From positions 90,555-154,554 of the forward strand of contig JADLAX010000054.1 of the NCBI GenBank assembly GCA_020848035.1: 64,000 bases of DNA. Direction: 5' to 3'. Shown here in pieces: positions 42,503-52,455 of the stretch. The position numbers were made by a program, and so were the translations under genes. The notes beneath the pieces were generated by a model. That model saw only the letters and a list, made by a program, of their open reading frames with translations. It made no database searches and was not told where the DNA came from. Each line of letters begins with the position of its first letter. Position 1 is the first letter of the stretch. The stretch is from Anaerolineae bacterium (GTDB taxonomy: Bacteria; Chloroflexota; Anaerolineae; Promineifilales; Promineifilaceae).

Positions 42503-43012
42503 ATGCAGCAATCGATCAGTGCCATTTTATCTGTAACCGATATTTTCGATACCTTTACCGAAACGCAATTACAGCTTGTGGCGGCACTTTGCGAGAGCCA
42601 AACCTACCAGACAGGGGACGTTCTGCTCCGGGAAAATGACCAGACAACCGAGATGTACGTCATCGCCCGTGGCGGGGTGGAGGTAATCATGAACCCAACC
42701 TTCGTGAGTAATGATGTAACCGAAGGCGAAATGGTGGTGCTCACCGAACTGCGTCAGGGGCAGGTCTTTGGCGAAGTGGCCCTGGTGGACCAGGGCATGC
42801 GCTCGGCGACAATTCGCGTAAGCCAGGCCAACACCGTGCTGCTGCGCATCGCCCGCAAGCGCCTGATGCAGCTGTGTGATACTTATCCCGAACTTGGCTA
42901 CAAGTTGATGAAAAATCTGGCCGCCGACCTGGCCTTCAAAATTCGCAATACCGATTTGACCATTCGCCAGTACCAATTGATGCTGTCACAGTCTAAGCTC
43001 GACGCGTCATAG
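42503..43012 (+). CDS. Cyclic-nucleotide-binding domain protein
   Basis: 169 residues, essentially one Crp-like cNMP-binding domain (about 12-130), with GDVLLRENDQTTEMYVI and the phosphate-binding cassette region GQVFGEVALVDQGMRSATI (E and R for cyclic nucleotide). A C-terminal helix follows, with no helix-turn-helix. It would be a sensor or partner protein rather than a transcription factor. The upstream spacer 42408-42502 may hold its promoter. Confidence 0.88.
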   Translation: MQQSISAILSVTDIFDTFTETQLQLVAALCESQTYQTGDVLLRENDQTTEMYVIARGGVEVIMNPTFVSNDVTEGEMVVLTELRQGQVFGEVALVDQGMRSATIRVSQANTVLLRIARKRLMQLCDTYPELGYKLMKNLAADLAFKIRNTDLTIRQYQLMLSQSKLDAS

Positions 43013-43249
43013 GCATTGGCAAAGTAACAGAATCGTCACGCCCAATGCAGTGCCTAACACCTTCGACTGACTTTTTGACCCGAGCGGATGTTTCTCCACT
43101 CGTGGCATTTCGTAGGAAACGGCCGCTGCCAATCTCACCTTCAGGTTAATCGTCTCCGGGAGCCTGTCACCCCACATCGTTACCTGGCGGATCACTGCAC
43201 CAATCTTTTCTACCAATACAGCTGTTCCAGGGTGGTTTGTAGTAACAAC

Positions 43250-44380
43250 ATGAAAGTGGAAATCATCAGCATCGGCACCGAACTCCTCGTGAGTGACATC
43301 CTCGACACAAATGCCGCCTACATTTCACGTAGTTTGCGGGAAGTCTCTGTTTCGCTTACCAGCAAGGTCACCATTGGCGATGATCCCGAGATGATTGCCG
43401 ATGCCTTTCGCGTGGCCCTGCGCCGCGCCGACGTGGTAATTGCCACCGGCGGCCTGGGCAGCGGCAAGGATGATTTTACGCGCCAGGCGGCTGCGGCCGT
43501 TTCCCACCGCGCCATCATTCCCGAACCGCCGGGGGTGCACGGCGCGGTTTTGCTGGGCAGCAGCGACGCCCGCTCCACCGGGCTGATGCTGGAAGAAGAC
43601 CGGGGCGTGTTGGTTTGCCTGCCCGGCAACCGGCGCGAAATGTCTTACCTGCTGGAAACGGCCGTACTGCCCTACCTGCGCCAGCGTCTCAGCAGCGAAG
43701 TCAAATCCGGCTGGACCCTGCTGCGCTGCGTCGGCGTCATGGAAAGCAGCCTCAAGCAAGACCTGGCCGACCTGGCCTCCGGCGGCAGCCATCGCATCAC
43801 CTACGATTCCTTTGCCGGCCAGACCAACATTCGCCTGTGGGCCAAAGCCAGCTCAGACAGGGACCTGCAAGAACAGCTGCACAAGTTGAAAACGGCCGTT
43901 TCCCAGCGCCTCGGTGACCACGTTTTTGGCGAAGAAGCGGACCGACTGGAAACCGTGGTGCTGCACCACCTGAGCAAAAATAATTTACGTCTCAGCCTGG
44001 CCGAGTGTTACACCCACGGCATCCTGGCCCAAACCATCGCCCCGCTGCCCGACGCCGCCGGGCACATTCACCTCCACCCCGCCCAAACCTGGAAAGAGCT
44101 GGCCGCCGCCCTCCAGCTGGAAAATCTCACCAGCGACAACCTGAGCCAGTGGTGCCGCAGCGCCGCCAACGCCCTGCGCAGCCAAACCAACAGCGATCTC
44201 AGCCTGATGGTGTACAGCAACGTCACCCAGGGCGGCGTGCAGGTCCTCGTCACCCTGGCCTCCCCCAACGGCGTTTCGGTGACCCAGCGGTCGTTTGGCG
44301 GCCACCCGGAAAACATCGACCAGTGGGCACTGACCCTGGGCCTTACCCATTTGCGGCGCTGGTTGATGGTGCATAATTGA
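43250..44380 (+). CDS. CinA-like protein with degenerate deamidase domain
   Basis: 376 residues from the ATG at 43250; a longer reading to 43088 lacks support. The N-terminal molybdopterin-binding-like domain has EIISIGTELLVSDILDTNA and ATGGLGSGKDDFTRQ, as in CinA (competence/damage-inducible, pyridine-nucleotide salvage). LPGNRREMSYLLE follows. The C-terminal PncC-type segment is divergent: where active amidohydrolases read ESCTGG this one reads ECYTHG, so nicotinamide-mononucleotide deamidase activity is doubtful. Confidence 0.85.
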   Translation: MKVEIISIGTELLVSDILDTNAAYISRSLREVSVSLTSKVTIGDDPEMIADAFRVALRRADVVIATGGLGSGKDDFTRQAAAAVSHRAIIPEPPGVHGAVLLGSSDARSTGLMLEEDRGVLVCLPGNRREMSYLLETAVLPYLRQRLSSEVKSGWTLLRCVGVMESSLKQDLADLASGGSHRITYDSFAGQTNIRLWAKASSDRDLQEQLHKLKTAVSQRLGDHVFGEEADRLETVVLHHLSKNNLRLSLAECYTHGILAQTIAPLPDAAGHIHLHPAQTWKELAAALQLENLTSDNLSQWCRSAANALRSQTNSDLSLMVYSNVTQGGVQVLVTLASPNGVSVTQRSFGGHPENIDQWALTLGLTHLRRWLMVHN

Positions 44381-44549
44381 TGGGTTACGGCCGTTTCGCC
44401 CTTTAAATTGGACGCAGATTATCGCTGATAAACGCAGATTGAAATCGTGCAATCTGTGGAATTTTATTCGGGGTCATCGCTCACTCTTGAACGCTCGCTT
44501 CAATACTTGCACCACAAACGCTGCGCCTGAAGCCACAAAGGAAGAACCC

Positions 44550-45923
44550 ATGAACACACGCTTAATGGCTGAACTGACTCACCTCCTGGGCGACCGCTTT
44601 ACCACCAGCGATTACGAGCGCCAACAGCACGGCCAGGACGAATCCGCCCTGCCGCCCATGCTGCCCGAGGCCGTCTGTTTTCCCCTCACCACGGCCGAAG
44701 TGGCCGAAATTGTGCGCCGCTGTGCCCAACACCACACCCCGATCATCCCGTTTGGCGCGGGCAGTTCGCTGGAGGGGCACGTCTTTGCCCCACACGGCGG
44801 GCTCACCGTGGACCTGTCGCGCATGGCCAACATCCTGCGCGTCAGCGCCGATGACCTGGACTGCACCGTGCAGGCAGGCGTCACCCGCCAGCAGCTGGAC
44901 CAGACGCTGCGACCGCAGGGACTATTTTTCCCGGTAGACCCCGGTGCCGACGCCACGCTGGGCGGCATGGCCAGCACCCGCGCCAGCGGCACAACGGCCG
45001 TACGCTACGGCACCATGGCCGACAACGTCCTGGCGCTCACCGTGGTGCTGCCCAGCGGTGAGGTGATCCAGACCGGCACCCGCGCCCGCAAATCGGCCGC
45101 AGGCTACGACCTCACCCGCCTCTTTGTGGGGTCCGAGGGCACCCTGGGCATCATCACCGAGGTCACCCTGAAGCTCCAGGGGCTGCCCGAAGCGATGTCG
45201 GCGGCCGTGGTGGGGTTTGCTGAGTTTGATGCGGCCGTAAAAGCCGTCACCGAAATTCGCCAGGCGGGCATCCCGGTAGCCCGCGTTGAATTTTTGGACG
45301 AGGTGATGGTGGCGGCGATTAACCAGTTTGCCAACCTGAAGCTGACCGAACGGCCGACTTTGTTCTTTGAATTCCACGGCTCCACCGCCACCGTGCACGA
45401 ATGCGCTGAACTGGCCGGGGAGATCACCCACGCCTGGGGTGGCAGCGATTTTCAGTGGGCCGTGGATGCGGGCGAACGCAGCGCCCTGTGGAAAGCGCGC
45501 CACAACGCCTATTTTGCGGGCCTGGCATTTCGTCCCGGCAGCCGGTCACTCACCACCGACGTTTGCGTGCCAATCTCGCGGCTGGCCGACTGCATCATCG
45601 AAACCAAGCATGATCTGCGCGACTCGTTCCTCACCGCGCCCATTGTCGGCCACGTCGGTGATGGCAATTTTCACCTGATGTTTCTGGTGGACCCCACCAA
45701 ACCGGCAGAGCTGGCCGAAGCCGAGCGGCTCAATAAGCGCCTGGTGCAGCGTGCCCTGGCGCTGGGCGGCACCATCACCGGTGAGCACGGCGTGGGCCTG
45801 GGCAAGATGAAGTTCATGGCCGACGAGCATGGCCAGGGGGCACTGGCGGTGATGCGGGCGATCAAACAAGCCATCGATCCGCAAAACTTAATGAACCCCG
45901 GCAAAATGCTGCCGCCGCTTTAA
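44550..45923 (+). CDS. FAD-linked oxidase, D-lactate/glycolate dehydrogenase type
   Basis: 457 residues from an ATG preceded by AAAGGAAG. The FAD_binding_4 domain has PIIPFGAGSSLEGH (about 71-84) and PGADATLGGMASTRASG. FAD-oxidase_C has FMNPGKM-like NLMNPGKMLPPL at the end and the active-site GEHGVGLGK, with His ligands also in GHVGDGNFHL. It oxidises a 2-hydroxy acid (D-lactate or glycolate) and reduces quinone or cytochrome c. No GlcE/GlcF partner is adjacent, favouring the single-subunit D-lactate dehydrogenase type. Confidence 0.9.
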   Translation: MNTRLMAELTHLLGDRFTTSDYERQQHGQDESALPPMLPEAVCFPLTTAEVAEIVRRCAQHHTPIIPFGAGSSLEGHVFAPHGGLTVDLSRMANILRVSADDLDCTVQAGVTRQQLDQTLRPQGLFFPVDPGADATLGGMASTRASGTTAVRYGTMADNVLALTVVLPSGEVIQTGTRARKSAAGYDLTRLFVGSEGTLGIITEVTLKLQGLPEAMSAAVVGFAEFDAAVKAVTEIRQAGIPVARVEFLDEVMVAAINQFANLKLTERPTLFFEFHGSTATVHECAELAGEITHAWGGSDFQWAVDAGERSALWKARHNAYFAGLAFRPGSRSLTTDVCVPISRLADCIIETKHDLRDSFLTAPIVGHVGDGNFHLMFLVDPTKPAELAEAERLNKRLVQRALALGGTITGEHGVGLGKMKFMADEHGQGALAVMRAIKQAIDPQNLMNPGKMLPPL

Positions 45924-45988
45924 TGGCTACTTTCTAGATTTCCAATCTTGAAGATTGGCCCAATCTTGTTCTTATGGGCAATTTCCAC

Positions 45989-46069
45989 CCCCACCCTAAC
46001 CCTCCCCCTCAGAGGGGGAGGGAATCTGGCTCCCTCTCCCTCGTAGGGAGAGGGCTGGGGTGAGGGTCG
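45989..46069. repeat. CCCCCACCCTAACCC dispersed hairpin repeat, copy 2
   Basis: Matches the element at 23247-23327 over nearly its whole length, with the same ends (CCCCCACCCTAACCC and GGGCTGGGGTGAGGGT) and small changes in the centre. It lies 3' of the oxidase gene. Confidence 0.88.
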
Positions 46070-46155
46070 TTACCAGGTTAAAGACTTCAGCTACCAGCAG
46101 CATAGTCCAATCTTGTTAGTGCACTTGCTGGGCAAAAAAAGGGATGAAGGAAAAG

Positions 46156-46959
46156 ATGGGCATGCAATTTTTTACCACGGACGATAACGTCAAACTCGGC
46201 TACATGGACAAAGGCAGCGGGGTGCCGGTGATTCTGATGGCCGGGTACTCAGCCCCGGCTACCTCCTGGTTTGCCCAGGAGAAGGTGTTGCTAAAGCACG
46301 GCTACCGCGTCATCGCCTTCGACCGACGGTCGCACGGCAGTTCGGAGAACCCATCTTTTGGCCACGACATGGCCACGCACGGCCGGGATCTGGCGGCGCT
46401 GCTGCGCCACTTGCAAATCGACAAGGCGTTTCTCATTGGGCAGTCGCAGGGCGCTTCGACGATGTGGGCCTACATTGCCCAATTTGGCACAGACCGGCTG
46501 CTTGGCGTCATCAGCGTGGACCAGACACCGAAAATGATCAACGATGCCACCTGGCCTTATGGCATGGTTGGCCTGAATGCGGCAACACGACCTACCTTTT
46601 TTGACAAGCCGCTGCCCAACCCCACAAAAAAGTCGGTCGTGAAATTTCTGCTGCTCATGGTGCTGCGCGGGCCAGGCTACCTGAAGTTCGACCGCGAAGG
46701 CACCAAACCGCTGCTGTTGGACCATGCCGATGCCGATTGGCGGGAGACGATCCGGGGAACGGCCGTTCCCACCCTCTTCATTGCCGGTGCCGAAAGCCCG
46801 TTTTGGCCCAAGGAACACGCCGCCGCCAGCGCCGCCCTGGCCGCCAGGGGGGAATACACCTACGTGGCTGGCTCCGGCCACGCCGTCAACTGGGAGTGCC
46901 CGAAGGAATTTGATCAAATCATGCTGGAATTTTTGTCGAGGATTCACCGCGCCGCCTAG
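46156..46959 (+). CDS. Alpha/beta hydrolase
   Basis: About 267 residues. The nucleophile elbow is GQSQGAS (Ser near residue 95). The oxyanion region is ILMAGYSAPATSW, the acid is probably in the segment FIAGAESPFWP, and the catalytic His is in YVAGSGHAVNWE. Closest in feel to non-haem haloperoxidase or aryl-esterase-like hydrolases. Substrate unknown. In-frame ATGs at 46144, 46156 and 46162 are all possible; AAGGA at 46147 favours one of the latter two. Convergent with hypE. Confidence 0.87.
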   Translation: MGMQFFTTDDNVKLGYMDKGSGVPVILMAGYSAPATSWFAQEKVLLKHGYRVIAFDRRSHGSSENPSFGHDMATHGRDLAALLRHLQIDKAFLIGQSQGASTMWAYIAQFGTDRLLGVISVDQTPKMINDATWPYGMVGLNAATRPTFFDKPLPNPTKKSVVKFLLLMVLRGPGYLKFDREGTKPLLLDHADADWRETIRGTAVPTLFIAGAESPFWPKEHAAASAALAARGEYTYVAGSGHAVNWECPKEFDQIMLEFLSRIHRAA

Positions 46960-47083
46960 AAAGCTTGGGGCTTCAGGATTGCGTGGGGTTTGGCGTGAAA
47001 CGTGAAACGCGATGACCTTCTGGTCACGTTTCACGTTTCACGGGCGGCAAACCCCCTGAATTCCCAAAAGCCGAAGCTTTTTC
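46960..47083. repeat. Compound hairpin element between convergent genes
   Basis: The core CGTGAAACGTGAAACG (46994-47009) and CGTTTCACGTTTCACG (47027-47042) form a perfect 16-bp stem with GACC/GGTC in the loop. Outer nested arms GGGGTTTG/CAAACCCC, TTCAGG/CCTGAA and AAAGCTT/AAGCTTT extend it. It probably terminates both the hydrolase and the long hydrogenase transcript. The word AGGATTGCGTGGGGTTTGG is shared with the hairpin at 62080. Confidence 0.8.
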
Positions 47084-47089
47084 TTCCGG

Positions 47090-48151
<1,062 letters not shown>

Positions 48152-48154
48152 TGG

Positions 48155-49270
48155 TTAGCCTCCCACGGCGACTGATTCGAGGGAAATAAAACGGCCGTAT
48201 TGATAATACGCCGCACACGCCCCTTCGCTGGAAACCATCGTCGCCCCCAGCGGGTTACGCGGCGTGCACTCTTTGCCAAAGGCGGGGCATTCGTTGGGTT
48301 TCAGCATGCCCTGCAGCACCTCACCGCTGTGGCACAGCGGCGACTCCTGGGCATCAATGTCGCCCACGTCAAAACGAATGGTGGCGTCGAATTCCTGGTA
48401 CGCTTCGCTCAGCTCCCAGCCGCTGCCAGGAATCAGGCCAATGCCGCGCCAGTTGCGGTCGGTCACGGCAAAAACATCGGCGAGCATGGCCTGGGCGGGC
48501 ACGTTGCCCTGTCGCTGTACGGCGCGAGGGTACGCATTTTCGACTTCGTGACGGCCGTTTTCCAACTGCAACACCACCTGACGAATCCCCGCCAACACGT
48601 CCAGCGGCTCAAAACCCGTCACCACAATCGGCACCTTGTACCGCTCGGCCAGCGGGTAATATTCCTCGTAGCCCATCACGCTGCACACGTGCCCGGCGGC
48701 CAGAAACGCCTGCACCCGGTTGGTCGGCGAGCTCATAATCGCTTCAATCGCCGGGGGCACCAGCACGTGCGACACGAGCATCGAAAAGTTGGTCAACCCC
48801 TGGCGCTTCGCCTGGAAGACGGCCATCGCGTTGGCCGGAGCGGTAGTTTCAAAGCCGATACCAAAAAAGACCACCTGCTTATGCGGATTGTCGCGGGCAA
48901 TCGTCAGCGCGTCCAGCGGGGAGTAGACAATGCGCACGTCACCCCCCTCGCTTTTGATGCGGAACAGGTCGCTGTGGCTGCCCGGCACCCGCAGCATGTC
49001 GCCAAAAGAGCAAAAAATCACGTCGTCGCGGGCAGCAATCGCCAGGGCGCGGTCGATGACCCCCAGCGGCGTCACGCACACCGGGCAGCCGGGGCCGTGA
49101 ATCAGCTCAATTTCGTCCGGCAGCAGCTGGTCAATACCGTTGCGGATGATGGAATGGGTTTGCCCGCCGCACACCTCCATCATCGTCCAGTGGCGAGTGG
49201 TAATCTGGCGGATTTCATCCAGCAGCTTTTGCGCCAGTTCGGGATCGCGAAACTCGTCTAAATATTTCAC
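48155..49270 (-). CDS. hypD: Hydrogenase maturation protein HypD
   Basis: Iron-sulfur scaffold that, with HypC, assembles the Fe(CN)2CO unit. 371 residues from a GTG that overlaps the hypC stop codon (GTGA). Conserved cysteine motifs are seen: VCGGQTHSI (about 36-44), GPGCPVCVTP (about 64-73), and CHSGEVLQG with FGKECTPRNP near the C-terminus for the 4Fe-4S cluster. A longer frame upstream of the GTG overlaps hypC and is rejected. Confidence 0.96.
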   Translation of the reverse strand: MKYLDEFRDPELAQKLLDEIRQITTRHWTMMEVCGGQTHSIIRNGIDQLLPDEIELIHGPGCPVCVTPLGVIDRALAIAARDDVIFCSFGDMLRVPGSHSDLFRIKSEGGDVRIVYSPLDALTIARDNPHKQVVFFGIGFETTAPANAMAVFQAKRQGLTNFSMLVSHVLVPPAIEAIMSSPTNRVQAFLAAGHVCSVMGYEEYYPLAERYKVPIVVTGFEPLDVLAGIRQVVLQLENGRHEVENAYPRAVQRQGNVPAQAMLADVFAVTDRNWRGIGLIPGSGWELSEAYQEFDATIRFDVGDIDAQESPLCHSGEVLQGMLKPNECPAFGKECTPRNPLGATMVSSEGACAAYYQYGRFISLESVAVGG

Positions 49271-49533
49271 GGGACTGTCTCCTGCTCGTCGGCCAGCAGC
49301 TCCTCCTCCAAAATGCCGAGATCGTGGAACATGGCCAGCGTCTCCAGCGCCGATTTTTCGTCCAGCTGGGTAATGGCAAACCCGACATGCACGATGGTGT
49401 AATCGCCCACCTGAATTTCCGGCAGGTAGGCCAGGCACACCTCTTTTTTGATACCGCTAAAATCAACCTTGCCCATGCGCGTGCCGTTTGCTTCGTAAAT
49501 TTCGACCACTTTTCCAGGTACACCTAAACACAT
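49267..49533 (-). CDS. hypC: Hydrogenase maturation chaperone HypC
   Basis: Small chaperone that carries the Fe(CN)2CO group from HypD to the large subunit. 88 residues from MCLGVPGK, whose Cys2 is the essential residue of the family. GGAGG lies eight bases before the ATG. Longer reading would translate the 7-bp repeat. The C-terminal part is longer than usual (about 75-80 in many), with an acidic helix FHDLGILEEELLADEQE. It overlaps hypD. Confidence 0.95.
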   Translation of the reverse strand: MCLGVPGKVVEIYEANGTRMGKVDFSGIKKEVCLAYLPEIQVGDYTIVHVGFAITQLDEKSALETLAMFHDLGILEEELLADEQETVP

Positions 49534-49545
49534 AAGAACCTCCAT

Positions 49546-49680
49546 TTGTAGGGATGAGGGAAGAGGGTTGAGGGATGAGGGAAGAGGGTTGAGGGATGAG
49601 GGATGAGGGATGAAAAAAGAGTAACTCATCCCTCATCCCTCATATTTCATCCCTCATATTTCATCCCTCATCCCTTCCCT
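49546..49680. repeat. GGGATGA 7-bp tandem repeat, block 1
   Basis: Runs of GGGATGA/GGGTTGA on one half, and of the complementary TCATCCC/TCATATT on the other, form a long hairpin between the NHL gene and hypC. The final GGGATGA contains the TGA stop of the NHL gene. Read on the minus strand, the unit supplies GAGGG followed by ATG. Confidence 0.9.
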
Positions 49681-50806
49681 TCCATATCATCACTCGGTTG
49701 TTGCCGGAATCGGCGATGGCCAGACGGCCGTTCCTCAACCAGAGGCCATACGGCCAACACATTGTATCCCGCATCACCGCCTGCCACCGATTTTCGCCGT
49801 TGTCATCAAAATTGGGCTGGCCAATCACCGCGTCGGCCGGGCGACGGATGGGGTCGGCGGTGGTGGGTAGGCCGTGCCAGAATAATACCCGATTATTGGC
49901 GGTGTCGGCACAGGCCAGCGTGTCGCCGTCACGGGCGATGGCGTAGGGGAAGCGCAGCACGTGCGCCCCCTGCTTGCCATACGGCCACTCCATCGCCTGG
50001 GCAAAGTCGGCCTGGCCCAGCAGCACCTCGGCGCAGCGGTCGCTGACCGGCTGCTGCCAGCCCAAAATGCGGTGGTTGCCCGCGTCGGCGATGTACAGCA
50101 TGTCGGCCGTGCCCGCCACGGCATGGGGCCAACGGAATGTGTGCCCCGCCACGCCAATGCCCCGGTTTTCCAGCCCCCGGTCGGGGCCATCCTGGCCCAA
50201 AATCAGGTCGGGCGGCTGGTTGGCCTCCGGCAGCCCGTGCCAGAGCAGCACCCGCCGGTTGCCCGTGTCCGTGACGATGAGCTGACCATTGACCCAGCCC
50301 ACGCCGTAGGGCCAGTACAGCCCCAAGGCCGAGACCCGTCCGCCGCGATTTTCGGTAACGTGGCTCAGGTCGGGCTGGCCCAGGGCGTAGTCGGGCGGCG
50401 TGTCGCTGCGCTGCGGCACCGTGCGCCAGACCAGTACCCGGTGGTTCCAGGCATCGGCCACGAGGAGACGGCCGTCTACCACCAGCACCCCCGTCGGCAA
50501 ATGCAGCCCATTTTCCGGCCCGCGCCCGCCCGCATTTGGCCCTTCGCGGTAAAAATCGGGCTGGCCCAACACTACATCCGCGGCTGCCCCGTCGGCGGTG
50601 GGAAAGCCATGCCAGATGAGCAGCCGGTGGTTGCCCGTGTCGGCCACAATCAGCCGTTCGTCGTCAAAATAGACGCCGCGCGGCGCGTACATCTGCGACG
50701 GCGTGGGGGCGGCGTCGGGCAAAATCAGTGCGCCGGGGGAGTAGGCACCGAGCCAGAGATGGGGGGTGAAGGAGGGATGAGGGGTGAGGGGTGAGGGTTG
50801 AAACAT
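49661..50806 (-). CDS. NHL-repeat beta-propeller protein of the hydrogenase locus
   Basis: 381 residues with six repeats of the type ADTGNHRLLIW (the others start ADAWNH, TDTGNR, ADAGNH, ADTANN and ADSGNN), each with a LGQPDF-like strand: a six-bladed propeller. No signal peptide is seen. NHL proteins occur in group 1h/actinobacterial-type hydrogenase operons, where they are thought to assist assembly or electron transfer (inference). Residues 4-14 are coded by the 7-bp repeat, and its stop codon also lies in a repeat. The start is six bases after the previous stop and has no clear ribosome site. Confidence 0.85.
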   Translation of the reverse strand: MFQPSPLTPHPSFTPHLWLGAYSPGALILPDAAPTPSQMYAPRGVYFDDERLIVADTGNHRLLIWHGFPTADGAAADVVLGQPDFYREGPNAGGRGPENGLHLPTGVLVVDGRLLVADAWNHRVLVWRTVPQRSDTPPDYALGQPDLSHVTENRGGRVSALGLYWPYGVGWVNGQLIVTDTGNRRVLLWHGLPEANQPPDLILGQDGPDRGLENRGIGVAGHTFRWPHAVAGTADMLYIADAGNHRILGWQQPVSDRCAEVLLGQADFAQAMEWPYGKQGAHVLRFPYAIARDGDTLACADTANNRVLFWHGLPTTADPIRRPADAVIGQPNFDDNGENRWQAVMRDTMCWPYGLWLRNGRLAIADSGNNRVMIWKGRDEG

Positions 50807-50812
50807 GAGGGG

Positions 50813-51163
50813 TTAGGTGGCTTTTTTCCGATTTTTGCTGATGGTAGTGAAGATGGCAATGAGTTGATTACACTCGTCGAGCAGCTCAGCCAATTGCGTT
50901 TGCGTCATAATTTCTGCATCGCATAAAAGCTCCAGCCAGTAAGTTGTTTCCTCTAACTCCTGCAAACAAACGCCCAATTTCGCCACAAACTCACTGTTCG
51001 ACCGTGCCCGGTACGCCTCGCGAAAATTGGCCCCCACCGAAGTGCCCGAACGCAGCACCTGCTTCCCAATCACCTGCGCCACCGTCTCCTGCGGCAGCGC
51101 CCCATACACCCGGATAATGCGCAGCGCAAACCGTTTCGTCCTCTCCCGCAAATCCTCTCTCAT
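50813..51163 (-). CDS. Four-helix-bundle (S23-type) protein
   Basis: 116 residues. Matches the four-helix-bundle family first described from intervening sequences of 23S rRNA genes: RTKRFALRIIRVYGALP, then GKQVLRSGTSVGANFREA, SEFVAKLGVCLQELEETTYWL and LLDECNQLIAIFTTI. The chosen ATG at 51163 is preceded by GGAGGAGG; an upstream ATG at 51187 lies in the repeat. Its place inside a hydrogenase operon, with 7-bp repeats on its upstream side, is unusual and suggests later insertion. Function unknown; the family forms pentamers. Confidence 0.85.
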   Translation of the reverse strand: MREDLRERTKRFALRIIRVYGALPQETVAQVIGKQVLRSGTSVGANFREAYRARSNSEFVAKLGVCLQELEETTYWLELLCDAEIMTQTQLAELLDECNQLIAIFTTISKNRKKAT

Positions 51164-51232
51164 CCCTCCTCCTCCTTCTTCCCTCATCCCTCATCCCTCA
51201 TCCCTCATCCCTCATCCCTCATCCCTCACCCC
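51164..51232. repeat. GGGATGA 7-bp tandem repeat, block 2
   Basis: About eight TCATCCC units in a row separate the NifU/Rieske gene from the four-helix gene. The end of the block carries the NifU/Rieske TGA, and the beginning supplies the purine-rich ribosome site and ATG of the four-helix gene. Confidence 0.9.
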
Positions 51233-52089
51233 GGCCTTACCCAAACATACCCTTCCTGAATACGCAGCGGGAACGGCTCCAGCTGGGCCTGCGGCGCGCT
51301 GAGGCATTCGCCGCTGATGAGGTCGTATTTGAAGCCGTGCCAGGGGCAGGTAAGAATGCAGGCGTCGGCATCGAGCAGGCCATTTTCCAGGGGCAGGGCC
51401 TGGTGGGAACATTCGTTGCGGTAGGCAAAAAATTGGTTGTTGAGGTTGACCAGCAAAATGTCGGCGGCATCGGTGCTGAAGGCATACGGCCGTCCCACCA
51501 CCACCTCGTCCACCGCCGGACCCTTCACCCAGCCGCTCTGCGACCCATTCACCGGGATGGTGTTCAGCATGATCATGCCCGCGCCCGGCTCGTTGGCCAC
51601 CACTTCCACATGCTGAATTTGGGGAATCTGGCTGGTGAGCGCCTCGGCGACGCCATCACGCAGGGTGACGGCGGCCAGAGAGCAGCCGTTGCACGCCCCT
51701 TGCAAGCGCACAAAGGCGGTGTCGCCTTCGACCTTGACCAGCGCCACATCCCCGCCATGCGATTGCAGATACGGCCGTACCATCTCCAGCACCCGCGATG
51801 CCTGGGTTGTCACATCGGCGCGCACAATGCCGTGCATGGCAAACAGGGCATAGACGGCCGGTTCGTCCACCAGCTCAAACAGCAGCTCCTTGCCGCGTGG
51901 GTCGTCCTTCAGCCGCTTCACGATGTGGGTGAGGCCCACCTTGTGGAACTCTTCAACCGCCCGCTTCAAATCCAACGCCTTGGTCCGGGCTGGTCCATCC
52001 AGCTTGTTCACTTCATTAAACGCCGTATCAACGCGCTGCGCCAGGGTGTCCAGATCGGTTTCAGCCAGGGTTGGGGTGGCAGTGGTCAT
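51226..52089 (-). CDS. NifU-Rieske fusion protein of the hydrogenase locus
   Basis: 287 residues. A NifU C-terminal-like domain (about 90-165) has the cluster-binding GACNGCSLAAVTL (C-x2-C). A Rieske 2Fe-2S domain (about 190-285) has ECSHQALPL and CPWHGFKYD, the full C-x-H and C-x2-H ligand set. No signal peptide. In actinobacterial-type hydrogenases a Rieske-like protein is thought to take electrons from the enzyme to the respiratory chain; that role is likely here. Confidence 0.92.
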   Translation of the reverse strand: MTTATPTLAETDLDTLAQRVDTAFNEVNKLDGPARTKALDLKRAVEEFHKVGLTHIVKRLKDDPRGKELLFELVDEPAVYALFAMHGIVRADVTTQASRVLEMVRPYLQSHGGDVALVKVEGDTAFVRLQGACNGCSLAAVTLRDGVAEALTSQIPQIQHVEVVANEPGAGMIMLNTIPVNGSQSGWVKGPAVDEVVVGRPYAFSTDAADILLVNLNNQFFAYRNECSHQALPLENGLLDADACILTCPWHGFKYDLISGECLSAPQAQLEPFPLRIQEGYVWVRPG

Positions 52090-52092
52090 ACC

Positions 52093-52455
52093 TTATCCTC
52101 CATACATGCTTTCTTGTTCCAGAAATTCGGCCGTTTTTTGCCGCAGCAGTTCAGCAAAGGCCGTTTTGGCCAGCGCCAGCAGCATCGTTTCCACGCTGCC
52201 TGCGGCCGGGGCGGGGGCGATTTGCCGCGCCAGGGCTTGCAGCACAAAACACGCCCCGGCAGCGTTGTCCAGCAAAAAATCTTGAAAAATGGCGGTTACG
52301 TAACGATCCAGCCAGATGCCGTCGCCGTTAGGATTTTGCTGCAGCCGGGTCAGGGCGTTGGCCGCCCCTTCGTTGCGCTGGATGAGGGTATCCACGTACC
52401 GCTCAACGGCCGTTGCCAGCAAAAAGTCGAACTGCTGCCGCTCATGAAGCTGCAT
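52093..52455 (-). CDS. Small helical protein of the hydrogenase locus
   Basis: 120 residues, predicted all-helical, with FDFLLATAVERYVDTLIQ at the start and LLALAKTAFAELLRQKTAEF at the end. No Cys motif, since its lone Cys is in GACFVL. Its start overlaps the end of the TPR gene by 14 nt, and it is three bases before the NifU/Rieske gene, so it is a coupled member of the operon. I do not recognise the family; a subunit scaffold or assembly factor is possible. Confidence 0.75.
   Translation of the reverse strand: MQLHERQQFDFLLATAVERYVDTLIQRNEGAANALTRLQQNPNGDGIWLDRYVTAIFQDFLLDNAAGACFVLQALARQIAPAPAAGSVETMLLALAKTAFAELLRQKTAEFLEQESMYGG

Noticed and set aside
49546..49680. CRISPR-like array
   Set aside because: The unit is only 7 bp with no unique spacers and no cas genes nearby; it is a simple tandem repeat.
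51338..51500. Nitrogen fixation role for the NifU-like domain
   Set aside because: Only the C-terminal NifU domain fused to Rieske is present and no nif genes are nearby; the hydrogenase context explains it.
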